A DNA stretch of 64,000 bases from Aurelia coerulea (GCA_039566865.1 CM076960.1:16474501-16538500); one strand, 5' to 3'. Numbered from the stretch's first letter, positions 39,137 through 50,571 are shown. Numbers and translations are program-made. Notes: generated by a model not told the origin, from the sequence alone.

Positions 39137-41960
39137 ATGGCGTCTCGTGAAGAGCGCGAAAAGGTTGCTGCTGCAAGAGAAACGCTTGATAGTAAGTATA
39201 CAGAATGAATCATTCTTTCGGTAAGAATAAGACGAAGATCTCTGTTTATCGTACCTCAGAACATTGAAACATTTTTAAGTCAGAATGCTTCATGGCCATG
39301 GGGAATGCTTCATTAGGTTATATCTCTCTGATATTCTGTAAATATTTTAGGCCCATTTTCAGGTTCACCTCTGTCAGTTTTGTGGAAGTAGTAATATATT
39401 TATGGTAGAAGGCCTTTTTCCAAGGTTCTTATAGGGCTAGGGCAAGAGTTCAATAGAGTTAGAGTTTGTGGTAAAAGGAAAGGGTTCGTCCAGTTCCCTT
39501 TATCCATAAGCGTACGAGGCGGGGGGGCTGGGGGGGCGGCACAGCCCCTCCAACTTTAGAGAAATTATCGAAAATGAGCCCCAATCAGGCAAGGAAATGC
39601 CCTCAGTTAGGCAAAAATCATGCTAGACAATGGACTTTGTGTTGGGCAGCCCCCTATATTTTTACTTCCCGTACACTTATGCCTTTATCGACAAAACTCC
39701 CTTCTCTCTTTAGAAAATTAGGGTTTTTGTACAATTGTTAATTTTACAACCCCAACCCCAGAAAGTTTGTATTTTGTGTGTGCAAGTTGAGATGGCCTAA
39801 GCTCGATTTTTGTAGAAATTTAAAAGTTTTTGCAGTTGAGATCAATAATAGGTTAAAATAATTGTTCTTTTGTTTATTGATGACTGCATGGCTCAAATAA
39901 ACAACTGCATAAAAGTTCACCTACCTGTATTCTACAGTAATAATATATCTTGATACCAAAATTACACCACAGGAAATTTCAGTGAAAGCATCTTTACACA
40001 AAAAGCAAATAACATTCCTTTGAGGAAATGTTGTTGCTTAGTATATTATCATATTTAACAGAATGAAGCAGAATGAAACATAAAACGAACAAAATGAATC
40101 AGGAGAAAAGGGCAACACTTGAAATTTCTGCTGTTGGCTTTTCATGACAAATGAGTTTCCAAAATCATTTGTAACAAATTGTGCAGGCCTAAGAATTTAT
40201 TCATTCGGCTAAAAATTCTGACCTGTTGGTTTTGTTAAGTAGATATCACTTTTCAAAAGTGTTCAAACTTCTTTCTTAAAGTGCAAGTTTTTATGTCAAT
40301 TCAGGCATTCTGAGCCAAAGTAGGGGGTGTGTCCTCTATTGCCAGAAGTAAAAGGCAAGCATGTTACAGTTCTTTACTGTAAAATAATGTTTTGTTTCCT
40401 TTACAGTCTTGATGGAAATGTCCAATTTGCTGAACACAGGCCTAGATTCCGAAAGCTTGTCAATTTGCGTAAAACTGATTGAAGCAGGAGTCAACCCAGA
40501 AGCATTGGCACTTGTGATCAAAGAACTGAGGAGAGAAAGTGCAGCAATACAGGTAAATGCATAAATACAGTAGATTAGTCAGGGGTAAATATTAATTGAA
40601 ATTTAAGATGTATAGGAAAAGAGCTACTGTAGGGAGATGTATGTTGTTGTGTTTTAGGTCTGGGGAAGAACTTTAAAAGATGAACCAATGAATGATATCG
40701 GAGAAGAATTCAAAATCTAAGAAAGATGTTGACTCCCAACTTAAAGTAAATATATAAATTGAGTTAAAGGCAGCGTACCTAGGGGGACTGGGTATTCTAG
40801 ATCTAGCGTATTGTGGTGCTACCAGGAAGGTAGCTGAAATGCTCAAATTTCCTAGGAAGGAGGGAGGGAAAAGAAGGAAAAAGAAACAGAAGGAAATGAA
40901 GGGAAAGAGAGAAGGAGAGAAAGAAATAAGAATAGAATGGGGCAGCATATAGAGAAAGAAGAAGAAACTGCGGAAGAAGAAACAAATGTGGTTAGTTTGC
41001 TACCAGGAAGGAACAAATTTTTTTGTGCTCTGGCCTATTGTACTTCTGTTTTTGATAGAAACAACAAGAACAGAATTGGGGTGTGGCATCCTTTTGTTCT
41101 CTTCTTAGACTTGATTGCTAGTGTTTCTTTACTTTAATTTGATATGTGAGTCTGTTGTTTCTGCTTCATGTCAATGAAGTAAGTTATTTATTTGTATTAC
41201 ATTAGAATTTGGACTCATGACCAAAGCTTACGCACATATATGCAGCAAAACTGGCTCTTTTAGTCTCATACTTATAGTTTTCAGTCACAATGACTGAGGA
41301 CCAGATTACATGATAGTTTACAGCCCCGTGGTTGAATTTGAGGCACCCTGAAATTTCATTCCACCCCTCCAGTTGCTTGTTTATTGACTTCAATTTTCAA
41401 TTAAATAGAGAAATTTCAACCCCAGGGATGAAATCATACCCAGGGCTGAAATCGTATCCCACCTTGAGCTAGCCGAGGTGAAATTTTGAAGGTGTTAATC
41501 CCCACTGTTTTCAACGTGTGAATGTCCATGTAATTGCAATCTTGTTTCAACCCTGGGGTCAAATTACTATAAGCGTATGTGTGACGCATTGCACATGATG
41601 CACTTTTTCGTACACGGGGATGAAACGTTATGGCTTGCTTAGTCAAAGTTAGGGTGTGAAATTACGCATTAAATAGGAAACCCATTTCAACTTGGTCAGG
41701 TACAGTAAATTGAAACTCAACTCCAAGGTTGAAAACTCTCATGTAATCAGCCCCTTGAGCTCAGATGCTGCTCAGCTAAACTCTTTGAATACAAATGTAA
41801 TTGTGCAAATATTGCTTGATGCAGATTCTTGTTCAAAAGAGCTAAGAGGTATTTTACATCACCTCATATGAGTTATTACAGAAGGCCCCTCTAAGTCAGC
41901 TGTTGGCTTGTGGGTTAAATAGATATTTGATTTCTTTATATTTAGGGATCAAGTTCCTGA
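39137..41960 (+). CDS. MZT1: Mitotic-spindle organizing protein 1 (MOZART1)
   Basis: Exon 1 39137-39191 ([18 protein letters not shown]), exon 2 40407-40552 ([40 protein letters not shown]). This is the MZT1 core almost end to end: an alpha-helical hairpin that binds the N termini of gamma-tubulin complex proteins and recruits the gamma-tubulin ring complex to centrosomes and spindles. The last exon is uncertain. 41946-41960 after TTTAG gives GSSS and a stop (71 aa, close to the short Ser-rich tails of the family). 40658-40720 after GTTTTAG gives a 20-residue tail ([20 protein letters not shown]) and 87 aa. Both keep phase. I slightly prefer the first because known MZT1 tails are short. A possible polyA signal AATAAA lies at 42586. 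Confidence 0.85.
39505..39681. mobile_element. GC-block MITE with exact 8-bp target duplication
   Basis: A 177-bp element in MZT1 intron 1. CATAAGCGTACG faces CGTACACTTATG. CCTTTATC flanks both sides exactly (39497-39504, 39682-39689). Just inside are GGGGGGGCTGGGGGGGCGGC and GGGCAGCCCCC. Same family as 46011-46190; the 8-bp duplication suggests hAT. Confidence 0.85.
40853..40990. repeat. Purine-rich tract
   Basis: Nearly uninterrupted A/G on the plus strand (AGGAAGGAGGGAGGGAAAAG and similar). It could adopt unusual DNA structure; it produces long chance frames on the opposite strand. Confidence 0.8.
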
Positions 41961-44219
41961 TTGATGCAAAGAAACAAGAGAGCTGGACTTGAAGTTATAG
42001 ACAAGATAATGATGTAAATATATTTGTACATACTCTCTTGTTTTGTAAAGTGATTTGCACATCTTTGGTCATGAACATTATAAATTCTTAAATTTAAAGT
42101 CATTTATTTGGTACTGAGAATGGACAGTTTAATGTTTTATCTCAGTGGTGGATTTAGGGGAGAGCAAATGGAAGCAGCTGCCCTTTCGAGAAGAAAACTC
42201 TGCTGAGCACCTGGCAAGAAATTTGCCCCTAATCATGGCACCAACCCTTTCCGCTTCAGACGGAATGCAGGGAAAATATAGACTTACTCCACTCATCCTA
42301 ATGTTTTCATTTCATTCCATCATTACATGGTGTTGTTGTTGCAATAACTGGGACTTGGTATCGAGTCTCGGAAAACACGGAATACTAGCAGTATTTAGTA
42401 CAAGAGCTCAATTATTTTGTAAAATGTAATCCAAAAAATTGTGGACTGCTTGCTTCTCAATTATTCCATTTTTGTTGCCTCGCTGCAATTTTAGGCTGGA
42501 TCTGTCCCTGGTTAATCTGACTGAATGCCGTTGATTTTCATGTGTTTGGCCTCTTGCCTTGCACAAAGATAGTTCAAAACATATCAATAAACAAATTTTA
42601 GGGTCTAGTCACACAAATGTCTAAATGTGGTATAATTCTCGGTCAGTATGCTTAATTTTGCTCAGATTTCATAGTTAGCTTCTTCAGCCATTTTGTCTAG
42701 GGTGCACAGCTAAAGTTTAGGATGAAGTAAATTGCATTTGTTTGGTAGATGCAGATCATCTTTGAAACCATTTAGAGATGGATAGATTCGTAGGAATTCT
42801 ATCGAAGTTATATGAAAACTTTGAAAGTAGGTAATCAAAATGTCAAAGTGGCTCTTCTTTGCAACATGGGTGGAAAAAATAGCGGACCACGACACCTATG
42901 GTCCCAGAAAATTTTTCAGGTCTCCAGAAAGAAAAAATGCGAGAAGAAAGGGGAATTGATAAAAATTCTATTTTGTGTGAAAATCCAAAATTTTCTCTCT
43001 GCATTTCAAACTAAGTTTTCAGAAATTATTGATGTTTGGTTTAATTTAGGCTGTCTCCAGACTACAGCAATACTGATAACGTGGTAAGTAGCCAGCCGCA
43101 AAGTCAACAAAATTCGCTAAACATCATTTACAACTGAGATTTAGGATTACTGACCAATCTTCCAAATCTGTCCAACGCATTTTTATCATAACTTGCCAAA
43201 ATGTGGATTCTTGTTCGGAGCACCCTGCTGTCACAGAAAGTTTTTCGACGACTTATCAGTCCCAGAAATTAAAATATTTTTTCTACCCCTGCTTTGCAAA
43301 AATATTTTTGTCATTAAAGTTGACAAAAGTCTCCAAATAACTTGGTGCATGTTTGGCGTTAATGTGCGCTAACGTGGTTCATCATTGTGACATTGTGAAT
43401 GCTGAAGGCCAGATGTGTATGATATGGATATATGGATGAATTCAAACTGGTAGTTCTGTTAGCTTCTCACACCCAAACAAAAATTTATTTACGCAGAGTG
43501 TCCCAAAAAATTGTTTTATGTTTGATTAAATATTAAAAAATAATGAACTTGCTTCATGGTAAGATAACCATATTTCCGAGATTTTAAGTTAATCTTAGGC
43601 ACCAAGAGCAAGCAAATCGGCTAGATATTCACGCAGTTACGAGCTTTTGAAGTTCAAGCTTGTGCGAAAGCTGAAACCAGACGCCCCGAAATTGCATATT
43701 CTTTGAAAGTAGAATCTCGTTTAAAAGCAAATCAAATGGAATTTAAAAAGCACTTTTGATAAGCCAGTGTTTTCTAACATTGAATCAGGGTTATTGATAC
43801 TTGGTGGAATACTGTCGAGCACAGTTATGTCATGTGAGAATCTGCAGATAATTGAATGGGTAGCATATTTTATAGAAATTCTATTGACTTACGTTCATAT
43901 CACAATGTCAATTGCACATGACCTAGTTACCACCCCCATTCCCCTTCTTGCTTCAATATCTATCGAGAGTTGACACCATTTATAGTTGACCTTACTTTTA
44001 TTTCTTTTATTCCTTTTATAGTTTATTGCTGCAGTTCTGTTACTGTACATACTTAGATTAGTCCTTTCGTTGTTGCTGTTGCTGTTGTAATTCACTTCTT
44101 GTACTTTATATTATAACGACGCTCCTGTTAAGTGTAGCAAGTTATTATCTTGAAATTGAATTGTACGAGTAATTCATTTTGAAAGTTTGCGACGATAACA
44201 TCGATAACATGTTTCACAA

Positions 44220-44296
44220 TACCCTGGGTACCAGACTCTCTAACACAAAAAACAGATACTCTGTTTTTTATGTTAGAGAGTCTGGTACCCAGGGTA
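44220..44296. repeat. Near-perfect 77-bp hairpin
   Basis: TACCCTGGGTACCAGACTCT faces AGAGTCTGGTACCCAGGGTA; the stem is almost unbroken down to ACAG/CTGT around a 5-base loop. The same GAGTCTGGTACC motif recurs near 48040. Confidence 0.85.
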
Positions 44297-44818
44297 GTTT
44301 CACAAGTTTTTAAGTTTCACAAGGATTTGCTGCCTTTTCCATCCTTTTCTTGATACCCAAGGCTTTGAAAAGAATTAAAAGGTACCACACCTAAATAGTT
44401 CCTTTCCTTTTTACAATTGATATTAACAGAGGATCTTACAGATTTCACACTGTTTCAAATTTCGATTGCTTCAGGCAAATTCACAGTTATTTCGTCTTTA
44501 TTTTTTGATTTGCGTTAACAGCATTAAAGTTTGTTGACATGAGAACAAATGTGTGGAGAGAACCCTTGCTGCGATGTTTACGCTCTTTGGAAATATTGAC
44601 AAAAATCAGGAAACAGCAGCATATGGAAAATTCTTTTGATACTGTAACAGGAATTTTAACGGTTAGCTGTAATACATGGAATATGAACCGGAGACGGAAC
44701 GTGACCTTATAACATCTGTGGCACAAGGGCAAGTTTTGTAAAAATAGCCCCAAAGAAGTGCACACAACTCAGCATAGGTTCCAGGTCTTGAAAAGGAGGT
44801 TTGAAATTCTATGACCTA

Positions 44819-45363
44819 TCTAAAGCGATTAGCAATTGCAGACAAAGGAAATTCCCTCAACCAGTAATTCAAAACAAACAAAGCCGCAAAAGTTTCTCTT
44901 AAATCCAGGTAGCTAGCACGCTCGTTGTGCATTCCAGAAATTGTTTTCAAGAGCAAACATGAGCATGTATCGAAAGAAGAAGGATACATCTACACATCAA
45001 CCTCGGGTATTTTATTTCTTTGGTTCAGAAGCTGAGCAGTGAGTGTTATAATTACACGCAAAATATAAGAGAATTTAATCGCGTCCCAATTGGCTTTTGA
45101 ACTAATCAAATTAAATACCCGTGGCAGATGTGTAGATGTATCCTTCTTCTTTCGATTTACGCTCATGTTTGCTCTTTAAAACAATTTCTGGAGCGCACAA
45201 CGAGCGAGCTAGCTACCTGGGTTTCAGAGAAACTTTTGCGGCTTTGCTGGTTTTGAATTACTGGTTAAGAGAATTTCCTTTGTCTGCGATAGCTAATCAA
45301 TTTGAATTGCGGTGTCAATCAAAAGCAACTCATACTAGTGTCTTACAGATTCTGCCCTTGTTT
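44819..45363. mobile_element. Mutator-like foldback MITE, left-end truncated
   Basis: Starts inside the left arm (AAAGCGATTAGCAATTGCAG) and runs through the CGAAAGAAGAAGGATACATC motif and a central loop to the right end CAGATTCTGCCCTTGTTT. A 5' flank resembling the left end of the 24077 repeat abuts it. Confidence 0.75.
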
Positions 45364-45380
45364 TTTTCTCACATGATATT

Positions 45381-45521
45381 CCATCATCAGAGAAGCTTAG
45401 ATTAGATTTACAGATTTACAGAGGGGCCACACTTTGGAACAAACTAAAAAGAGAAAATAAGATGGCCAGTACTTTCACACAATTCAAATCGTCATTGAAA
45501 AATGCCAGATCCTGTACATAA
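45381..45521 (+). pseudogene. LINE reverse-transcriptase ORF, C-terminal fragment
   Basis: In frame to TAA at 45519: ...LQIYRGATLWNKLKREN..., then FTQFKSSLKNARSCT. The pattern RGAxLWN, short charged gap, FxxxLK is the usual C-terminal end of non-LTR retrotransposon ORF2 proteins. Only about 46 codons remain, and no upstream RT motifs are present, so it is a 5'-truncated or decayed copy. Family (CR1/L2/RTE type) cannot be fixed. Confidence 0.55.
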
Positions 45522-45635
45522 TCACACTTTTCCTTTTGACTTTTAATACTTGTATATTAGTTTTTATCTTGATATTGTAAGTTGCTTTTTTCTTTCTTTT
45601 AACAGGGCAGTTTGTCAATCAATTTTTGTATCATA

Positions 45636-46241
45636 CAGTAAGTACCCGCAAATAAGAACCCCCCTTGTATAAGAAACAAGCCCAATTTTCTTCAGAAAGG
45701 GCCCCTTTAATAAGAAACAATTTTAGGTCTGAAATTTAAATGTTTCTTATTTTCAGGTTTGTCATAGTTTGTTCCTGAATGCCAAAAAATATTCCCATAA
45801 ATGACTGCAATATAATGTAGCATTACTGTAATATAATGTAGCATCCCCAAAACAGACTGAACATTCTTAAGATTCACATTGCAAGAGGTAATGTTCAATA
45901 CACATGCATACATGGTACTGTCATATACCTTCACTTGACTCGATTCCCTATCTTTAAGAAACTTTGACCCTGATCATGAAAAGGTCTCTTTAAATAAGAA
46001 ACTTTCTGAGCATAGGCGTAGGAGATAGGGGGCTAGGGGGGGCTGCAGCCCCCCCCCCCCCAACGTCAGAAAAATTTGCAAAATCAGCCATAATCGGGCA
46101 GAAATCCGCCTCAAGTCGGGCAAAATTTTCTCAAACAATGGATTTTTTGTCGGGCAGCCCCCCCAAATTTTATCTTCCCCTACGCTGATGTTTCTGAGGC
46201 CTTGATGTAAAGAGTGGTTTCTTATTTGCGGGTACCCGCTG
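45636..46241. mobile_element. CAGT-ended element, copy 4, with nested MITE
   Basis: CAGTAAGTACCCGCAAATAA faces TTATTTGCGGGTACCCGCTG, flanked by TA on both sides. It has internal TAAGAAAC/GTTTCTTA motifs. The MITE at 46011-46190 is inserted near its right end. Confidence 0.85.
46011..46190. mobile_element. GC-block MITE, nested, exact 8-bp target duplication
   Basis: 180 bp. CATAGGCGTAGG faces CCTACGCTGATG. TTTCTGAG is duplicated exactly (46003-46010, 46191-46198). Inner GGGGGGGCTGCAGCCCCCCC, then GGGCAGCCCCCCC. Closely related to 39505-39681. Confidence 0.87.
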
Positions 46242-46261
46242 TACGTTGAATACTTACCCTG

Positions 46262-46269
46262 TATAAATA
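46262..46269 (+). promoter_or_regulatory. TATA box of the serpin gene
   Basis: TATAAATA about 200 bp upstream of the serpin ATG. It lies directly after the transposon 45636-46241, so the core promoter begins within about 20 bp of a mobile element. Position suggests a transcription start near 46295 and a 5' UTR of about 170 bases. Confidence 0.5.
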
Positions 46270-46464
46270 TTATAAAATGAAATGAAATGAGTTCCAATCC
46301 AGTCAGTACGCCGTTCCATGTTTTCATGACGACTAGCTCTCTATTTAAGACGGAAGCTGATGACGCGAAGAAGAGTGTACTTAAACGGATTTTAATTAAT
46401 CACAAGTCAAATCATCTTCAGATTCATTTGAACTTCATTCCAGCTGCCAGCTCTGCCCCTCAAG

Positions 46465-47736
46465 ATGCGTTTCGTAATAGTGCTGCTTTTGCTGGCTACC
46501 TTCGCAAACTCCCAAAACTTTATCCTTGGAGATGTGACCTTGGGTGCGAGAAAGCCTAAATTGAGAGACTTCGCATCGACAACAAACTTCGCCTTCAAAT
46601 TATACAGACAGATCGCTGCATCGACTAATGAATCGAAGAATATTATATTTTCACCTCTGAGTGTCTATGTTGCCCTTGGGATGCTCAAAGCCGGCGCGAA
46701 AGGAATAACAGAAATTGAAATGGAAAAGACCATGGAATGGCAACAGTTAATCGAAAGCACCAAGTCAAGCAATGGCCACTCTGCAATCCAGAAGCTTTTA
46801 GCCGATGTTTTCAGCCCTCTTTCGAAGAATAACACTGTTAATGTTGCCAATAAACTATGGATGCAGAAGTTCTTTTGTTCGAGCTTGTGTGATGATTACA
46901 TTGCAAAGTTGCAGAGGTGGTATAAAGTTGAGTTGGACCAGTTGAACTTTGTGAAAAATCCAGAGAATGCCAGGAAAGCCATCAATAAATGGGTCGAAGA
47001 GAAAACCAACCAGAAAATTAAAGATTTGTTCCCTCCTGGAAGTGTGAACGCCCTGACGAGATTTGTCCTCACAAATGCGATTTACTTCAAAGGCAAATGG
47101 AAGTACCAATTCGATAAGAAGAACACAGCCCCCTTATCGTTCAGCACACTTCAGAATGGTAGATATGTGGTCAAACGAGTGGATGCTATGTACCGAAAGG
47201 CCAATGTTTACGCTGATGGCTTCATTCCTTCGTCTCGTTATCAAACCATGGAGTTGCCCTATACAGACGAGAGCTTAACCATGCTCATAGTTTTACCATC
47301 CACCCCTGATAATTTCAAGCGATTTGAGCAAACTCCTGAGCCAGTTGCCTTTCTGGAAGAAATGCTGCGGAAACTTTACAGATACCCAAGCACAGAGTTG
47401 GACGTTTATTTACCCAAGTTTAAAGTTACAAGTGATCTTGATTTGAAGGAATACTTGACTAAGATCGGGATGAAAGATGTGTTTGACTCAAGCAACGCTG
47501 ACCTCTCAGGCATCACGGGTTTCAAGGGCATGTATGTTTCAAAGGCGGTCCACAAGGCGTATATCAATGTGGACGAAGAAGGCACTGAAGCAGCAGCAGC
47601 TACTGGCATCGGCATCTCCCGTACCAGTTTATCCTTCCAGTTTATTGTGAACAGGCCTTTCTTTTACTTCATCAGGCACGTCCCAACTGGGACAATTCTT
47701 TTCATGGGGAAAATAGTGGACCCGACGGCGCAGTAG
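46465..47736 (+). CDS. Secreted serpin, intronless, 423 aa
   Basis: A single uninterrupted frame. The N terminus MRFVIVLLLLATFANS is a signal peptide with likely cleavage just before QNF. Serpin hallmarks in order: NIIFSPLSVYVALGMLKAGA, KLWMQ, NAIYFKGKWKYQF, MELPYTDESLTMLIVLP, a VYLPKFK strand, the reactive-loop hinge EEGTEAAAAT (371-380) and the signature FIVNRPFFYFI with PTGTILFMGKIVDPT at the end. The Ala-rich hinge predicts a true inhibitor rather than a non-inhibitory family member. Counting from the hinge and from NRPF puts the scissile bond at or next to Arg386-Thr387-Ser388; Arg at P1 would favour trypsin-like targets. Lack of introns is unusual next to the split neighbours and could mean an old retrocopy or a normal intron-poor serpin. 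The target protease is unknown. Confidence 0.93.
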   Translation: MRFVIVLLLLATFANSQNFILGDVTLGARKPKLRDFASTTNFAFKLYRQIAASTNESKNIIFSPLSVYVALGMLKAGAKGITEIEMEKTMEWQQLIESTKSSNGHSAIQKLLADVFSPLSKNNTVNVANKLWMQKFFCSSLCDDYIAKLQRWYKVELDQLNFVKNPENARKAINKWVEEKTNQKIKDLFPPGSVNALTRFVLTNAIYFKGKWKYQFDKKNTAPLSFSTLQNGRYVVKRVDAMYRKANVYADGFIPSSRYQTMELPYTDESLTMLIVLPSTPDNFKRFEQTPEPVAFLEEMLRKLYRYPSTELDVYLPKFKVTSDLDLKEYLTKIGMKDVFDSSNADLSGITGFKGMYVSKAVHKAYINVDEEGTEAAAATGIGISRTSLSFQFIVNRPFFYFIRHVPTGTILFMGKIVDPTAQ

Positions 47737-47743
47737 AAGACGG

Positions 47744-47749
47744 AATAAA
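47744..47749 (+). terminator. Polyadenylation signal of the serpin gene
   Basis: AATAAA eight bases after the stop codon, implying a very short 3' UTR. Confidence 0.65.
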
Positions 47750-47934
47750 CTTGTTACAGAACGACCTATTGTAGTGATTTTATCCTGAATATGTTACCTT
47801 GCTTTAACGACAATCTAAGCAACGACCGATGGGCTGTAGTGCTTAACTTTAAATTTACATACAGAAAATCCTGCATACAAGAGCCTTCCATTTTAATGAC
47901 TTTATTGGCTGAAATTTTTTTTCGTCCTAGATCC

Positions 47935-47993
47935 TAGCCTGCGTGCAGACTTTGTGAGAAAAGTTTTTTCTCAAAGAGTCTGCACGCAGGCTA
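47935..47993. repeat. 59-bp hairpin
   Basis: TAGCCTGCGTGCAGACT faces AGTCTGCACGCAGGCTA; the loop contains GAGAAAAG/CTTTTCTC-like pairs that extend the stem. Non-coding. Confidence 0.85.
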
Positions 47994-48157
47994 CCCAGAT
48001 CTCCATTCTAAATTACTCTGAATACCAGATTTTAGAGAGTCTGGTACCTTAGGCGTAATTCTAAATATACGAAAATCCATAATGCGTAAAATGTTCAGTT
48101 CCTTTAGAGCTATCCTCCTTCTTTGATATTTGAGCTCCAAGGCGAGCTCAATATGAG

Positions 48158-48299
48158 AGTTTGCCCTAGTGTTTTCAGCGCAACTTTTGGGGCTTTGTTT
48201 GTTTTGAATTACTGGTAGAGGTTGAGAGAATTTCCTTTGTCTGCAGTCGCTAATCGTTTTGAATTGAGGTGTCAGGCGAAATCAACTGGTGCTATTGTA
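48158..48299. mobile_element. Mutator-like foldback MITE, right-half fragment
   Basis: GCTTTGTTTGTTTTGAATTA, GGTTGAGAGAATTTCCTTTG and TTTGAATTGAGGTGTCA are present in order; the terminal AAAATCTGCCC... end is lost. Confidence 0.65.
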
Positions 48300-49263
48300 A
48301 CGCCTTCTCCCATGTGCAAGAAGACAGTTAGCCATACAGGTTGCCGAGGATGTTTAATGGCTTCGTTTGTTTTGACTAGCAGCTTGAGAGAATTCTGTTT
48401 GTCTGCGATCACTAACTTTTTTGAAAAGGAATGTCTGAGAAAAGAAACTGATCGATATTTTGATATTTCAGCTGAGAAAAGTCAGAAATGCGAAGAAAGA
48501 CAGCAACTGTGAATTTTGTAAAACAAAGGGATACTTTTCTGTTCAAGACAAAGCGATTTGACAGCCTCAAGAATAAATTTCACACCTTCAATGCAGGTGA
48601 CCATAATCTGTTTATTTTGACTTGATTGAGCTCAGAGGTGTGAAATATTCTTCGGACAGGCCAATCTTTGTCCTCTGGGAAAAGTGAATATTTTGTTTTT
48701 GCGAAATTTGCCTAGACTAGCTACACTAGTCCCTCGATTTCGCTGTTGTTGTTGTTGCTGATGGCCAGCTCAATGAGGGACTAGTTGCCAGAGAGTGTCT
48801 CAAATCGGAATTTTCAGAACGAAAAACCTGATTGTAATCTGATTGGAGCATTTCGGCTAAAACAATAGAAAATTTTTTTGTAGCCAATCAACTTTTCCTC
48901 TCTTTACTTATTTTTACTGGAAAACCTCCCTTTGAAGTAGAGGCCTGTTTGGTCTGAGTTTTTCAAGAATGGCGACCGGCGCTGTCCTCGCAGCTTGATC
49001 GACCTGAAGAGCAGAAGCAAATGAAGCTGAAGGAATTTAGCTAGCCATTTGGCATGATGAAGTGGGCACTGGGAAGAAATATTTGTTTGTGCTCTAGCAG
49101 GAAATGGCAAAATGTAATACTGTTGTGATACTTGAGAGGCATTTTCAAGACAGCAGTGAGTGTCAGTCTGTCAGTACACTGCAGCTGCAGTGTAGTGTAG
49201 GCCTACTCTAAGTTCAGGTTAGTGATTTTTTCGTTTACATTTGGCTCGTGTATTTCAATTTCA

Positions 49264-49440
49264 GGGCCTCCGATGACTTGGGGATCGGGGGGCCGGGGGG
49301 CCACGCCCCCCACATAATTGCAAATCATGCCGTTTTGAAAGGCAGCTCATCATGATGTTATTGTGTTGTGGTAATTTTTTGTATCAAGTTTGGCCTGCCC
49401 CCCCCCCCCCCCCCACTTTTCTGATCTCGTCGCGGAGGCC
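49264..49440. mobile_element. GC-block MITE
   Basis: AGGGCCTCCGATGA faces TCGCGGAGGCCTT, with GGGGGGCCGGGGGGCCACGC inside and a long C run near 49400. Flanks share AATTTC, a possible decayed 8-bp duplication. Confidence 0.6.
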
Positions 49441-50571
49441 TTGAATTTCTAATATTATCTAACTGCAAGCATGTTACTTGGCAATGTTGGGCTGTTGTAC
49501 TTTATCACCTTAACAGTTGTTTTGGTTTGAATGCATTTGATCTGCCAAATAAAACAATCTTAGATATTCTAGAAGTTTAGAATCTTTATAAGTTCCATAT
49601 GTTAACCACACCCCCCCCCCCACCCCGTGTTTGGATCCCATACGAAAGGAAAGGGTGATATAATTTTTTGCTTGTGATTTAACAAGTACTTGTTACTTTA
49701 TCACATTGATGTTGATGTTCTTAATTCATAGGGGTTTGTTTAAAGCAAGATATCTGCTTCATTATTATCAGACCTCGCACCAGTATGCATTTAGGTGGCA
49801 CTTTTCTTGGAGAGAGTTTGTCTATCTGATGCAGCAAATCACTTGGAGCAAATATAAAGAACAGTTCCCTTGAAAATTCCTTGTACTTCAGTCCTTCAGA
49901 TACCACTTAACTGATTGCTAATGATAATGTATAATGATGATGAAATGTTTAATCTTGTCAAGTCTTTGGTTCCTTCCTTTATCTTTGGTCACTCTGAACT
50001 TTGGTCACTTTATCTTTGGTCACTTTGATAGGGGGGGGGCTCTCTCCTCGATTAGTTTACCTATTGAGAGAGCTCCTCCTTTAAATAATTCTCTCCGTGG
50101 TGAATTTATATATATATGAAACTGAAACTCCTCTGAAATTTCAAATTTATGTTCACTGTCCATGCTCTATTTTGTCAGAGTCATAAACTGTCTAAAATTC
50201 TTTCAAATTCACATGAATGAAACTTGGTATCAATGTGTTGTTTTCTTGAGTCATATTTTGATGATTACTGATCACAGCAGCAACAACAACCAAAATACTA
50301 ATTCTGTGGTCCGCGTTTTACGCATGTAGCGCTTATGAAAACGAGGCTATCGAGTTATTCCGATTTCAGACACTGTTTGGCAACAAGTCTCTGTATTAGC
50401 GACAATTCAGTTCTAAGGAGCATACAGAGATTGTGTAGCCAGTCTAAAATTTGCCGTTGCTGAAAAGCAAATTAATGTGTGATGTATATTAGGGCCTATT
50501 AGTTAGCTAAATATCTCTTTAAGTTTTTTCGTTGATATGCGGGCTTTCTTTATGCAAATGCTGGATTATAT

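Larger units (their letters stand above)
41961..46261. other. Intergenic, MZT1 to serpin
   Basis: No gene recognised. It holds a fragment of a GTGTCCCAAAA-ended element (43497 to about 43720), a perfect hairpin (44220-44296), a left-truncated Mutator-like foldback (44819-45363), a LINE 3' end (45381-45521) and the nested element pair 45636-46241 / 46011-46190. The rest, including 42100-43480, looks like unique AT-rich DNA. Confidence 0.6.

Noticed and set aside
40673..40985. Long minus-strand frames rich in Phe, Leu and Ser
   Set aside because: They are the complement of a purine-rich tract, so low-complexity rather than coding.
48969..48998. Short ATG frame MATGAVLAA in a GC-richer patch, possible first exon of a gene
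   Set aside because: Stops after nine codons with no donor in phase and no downstream exons.
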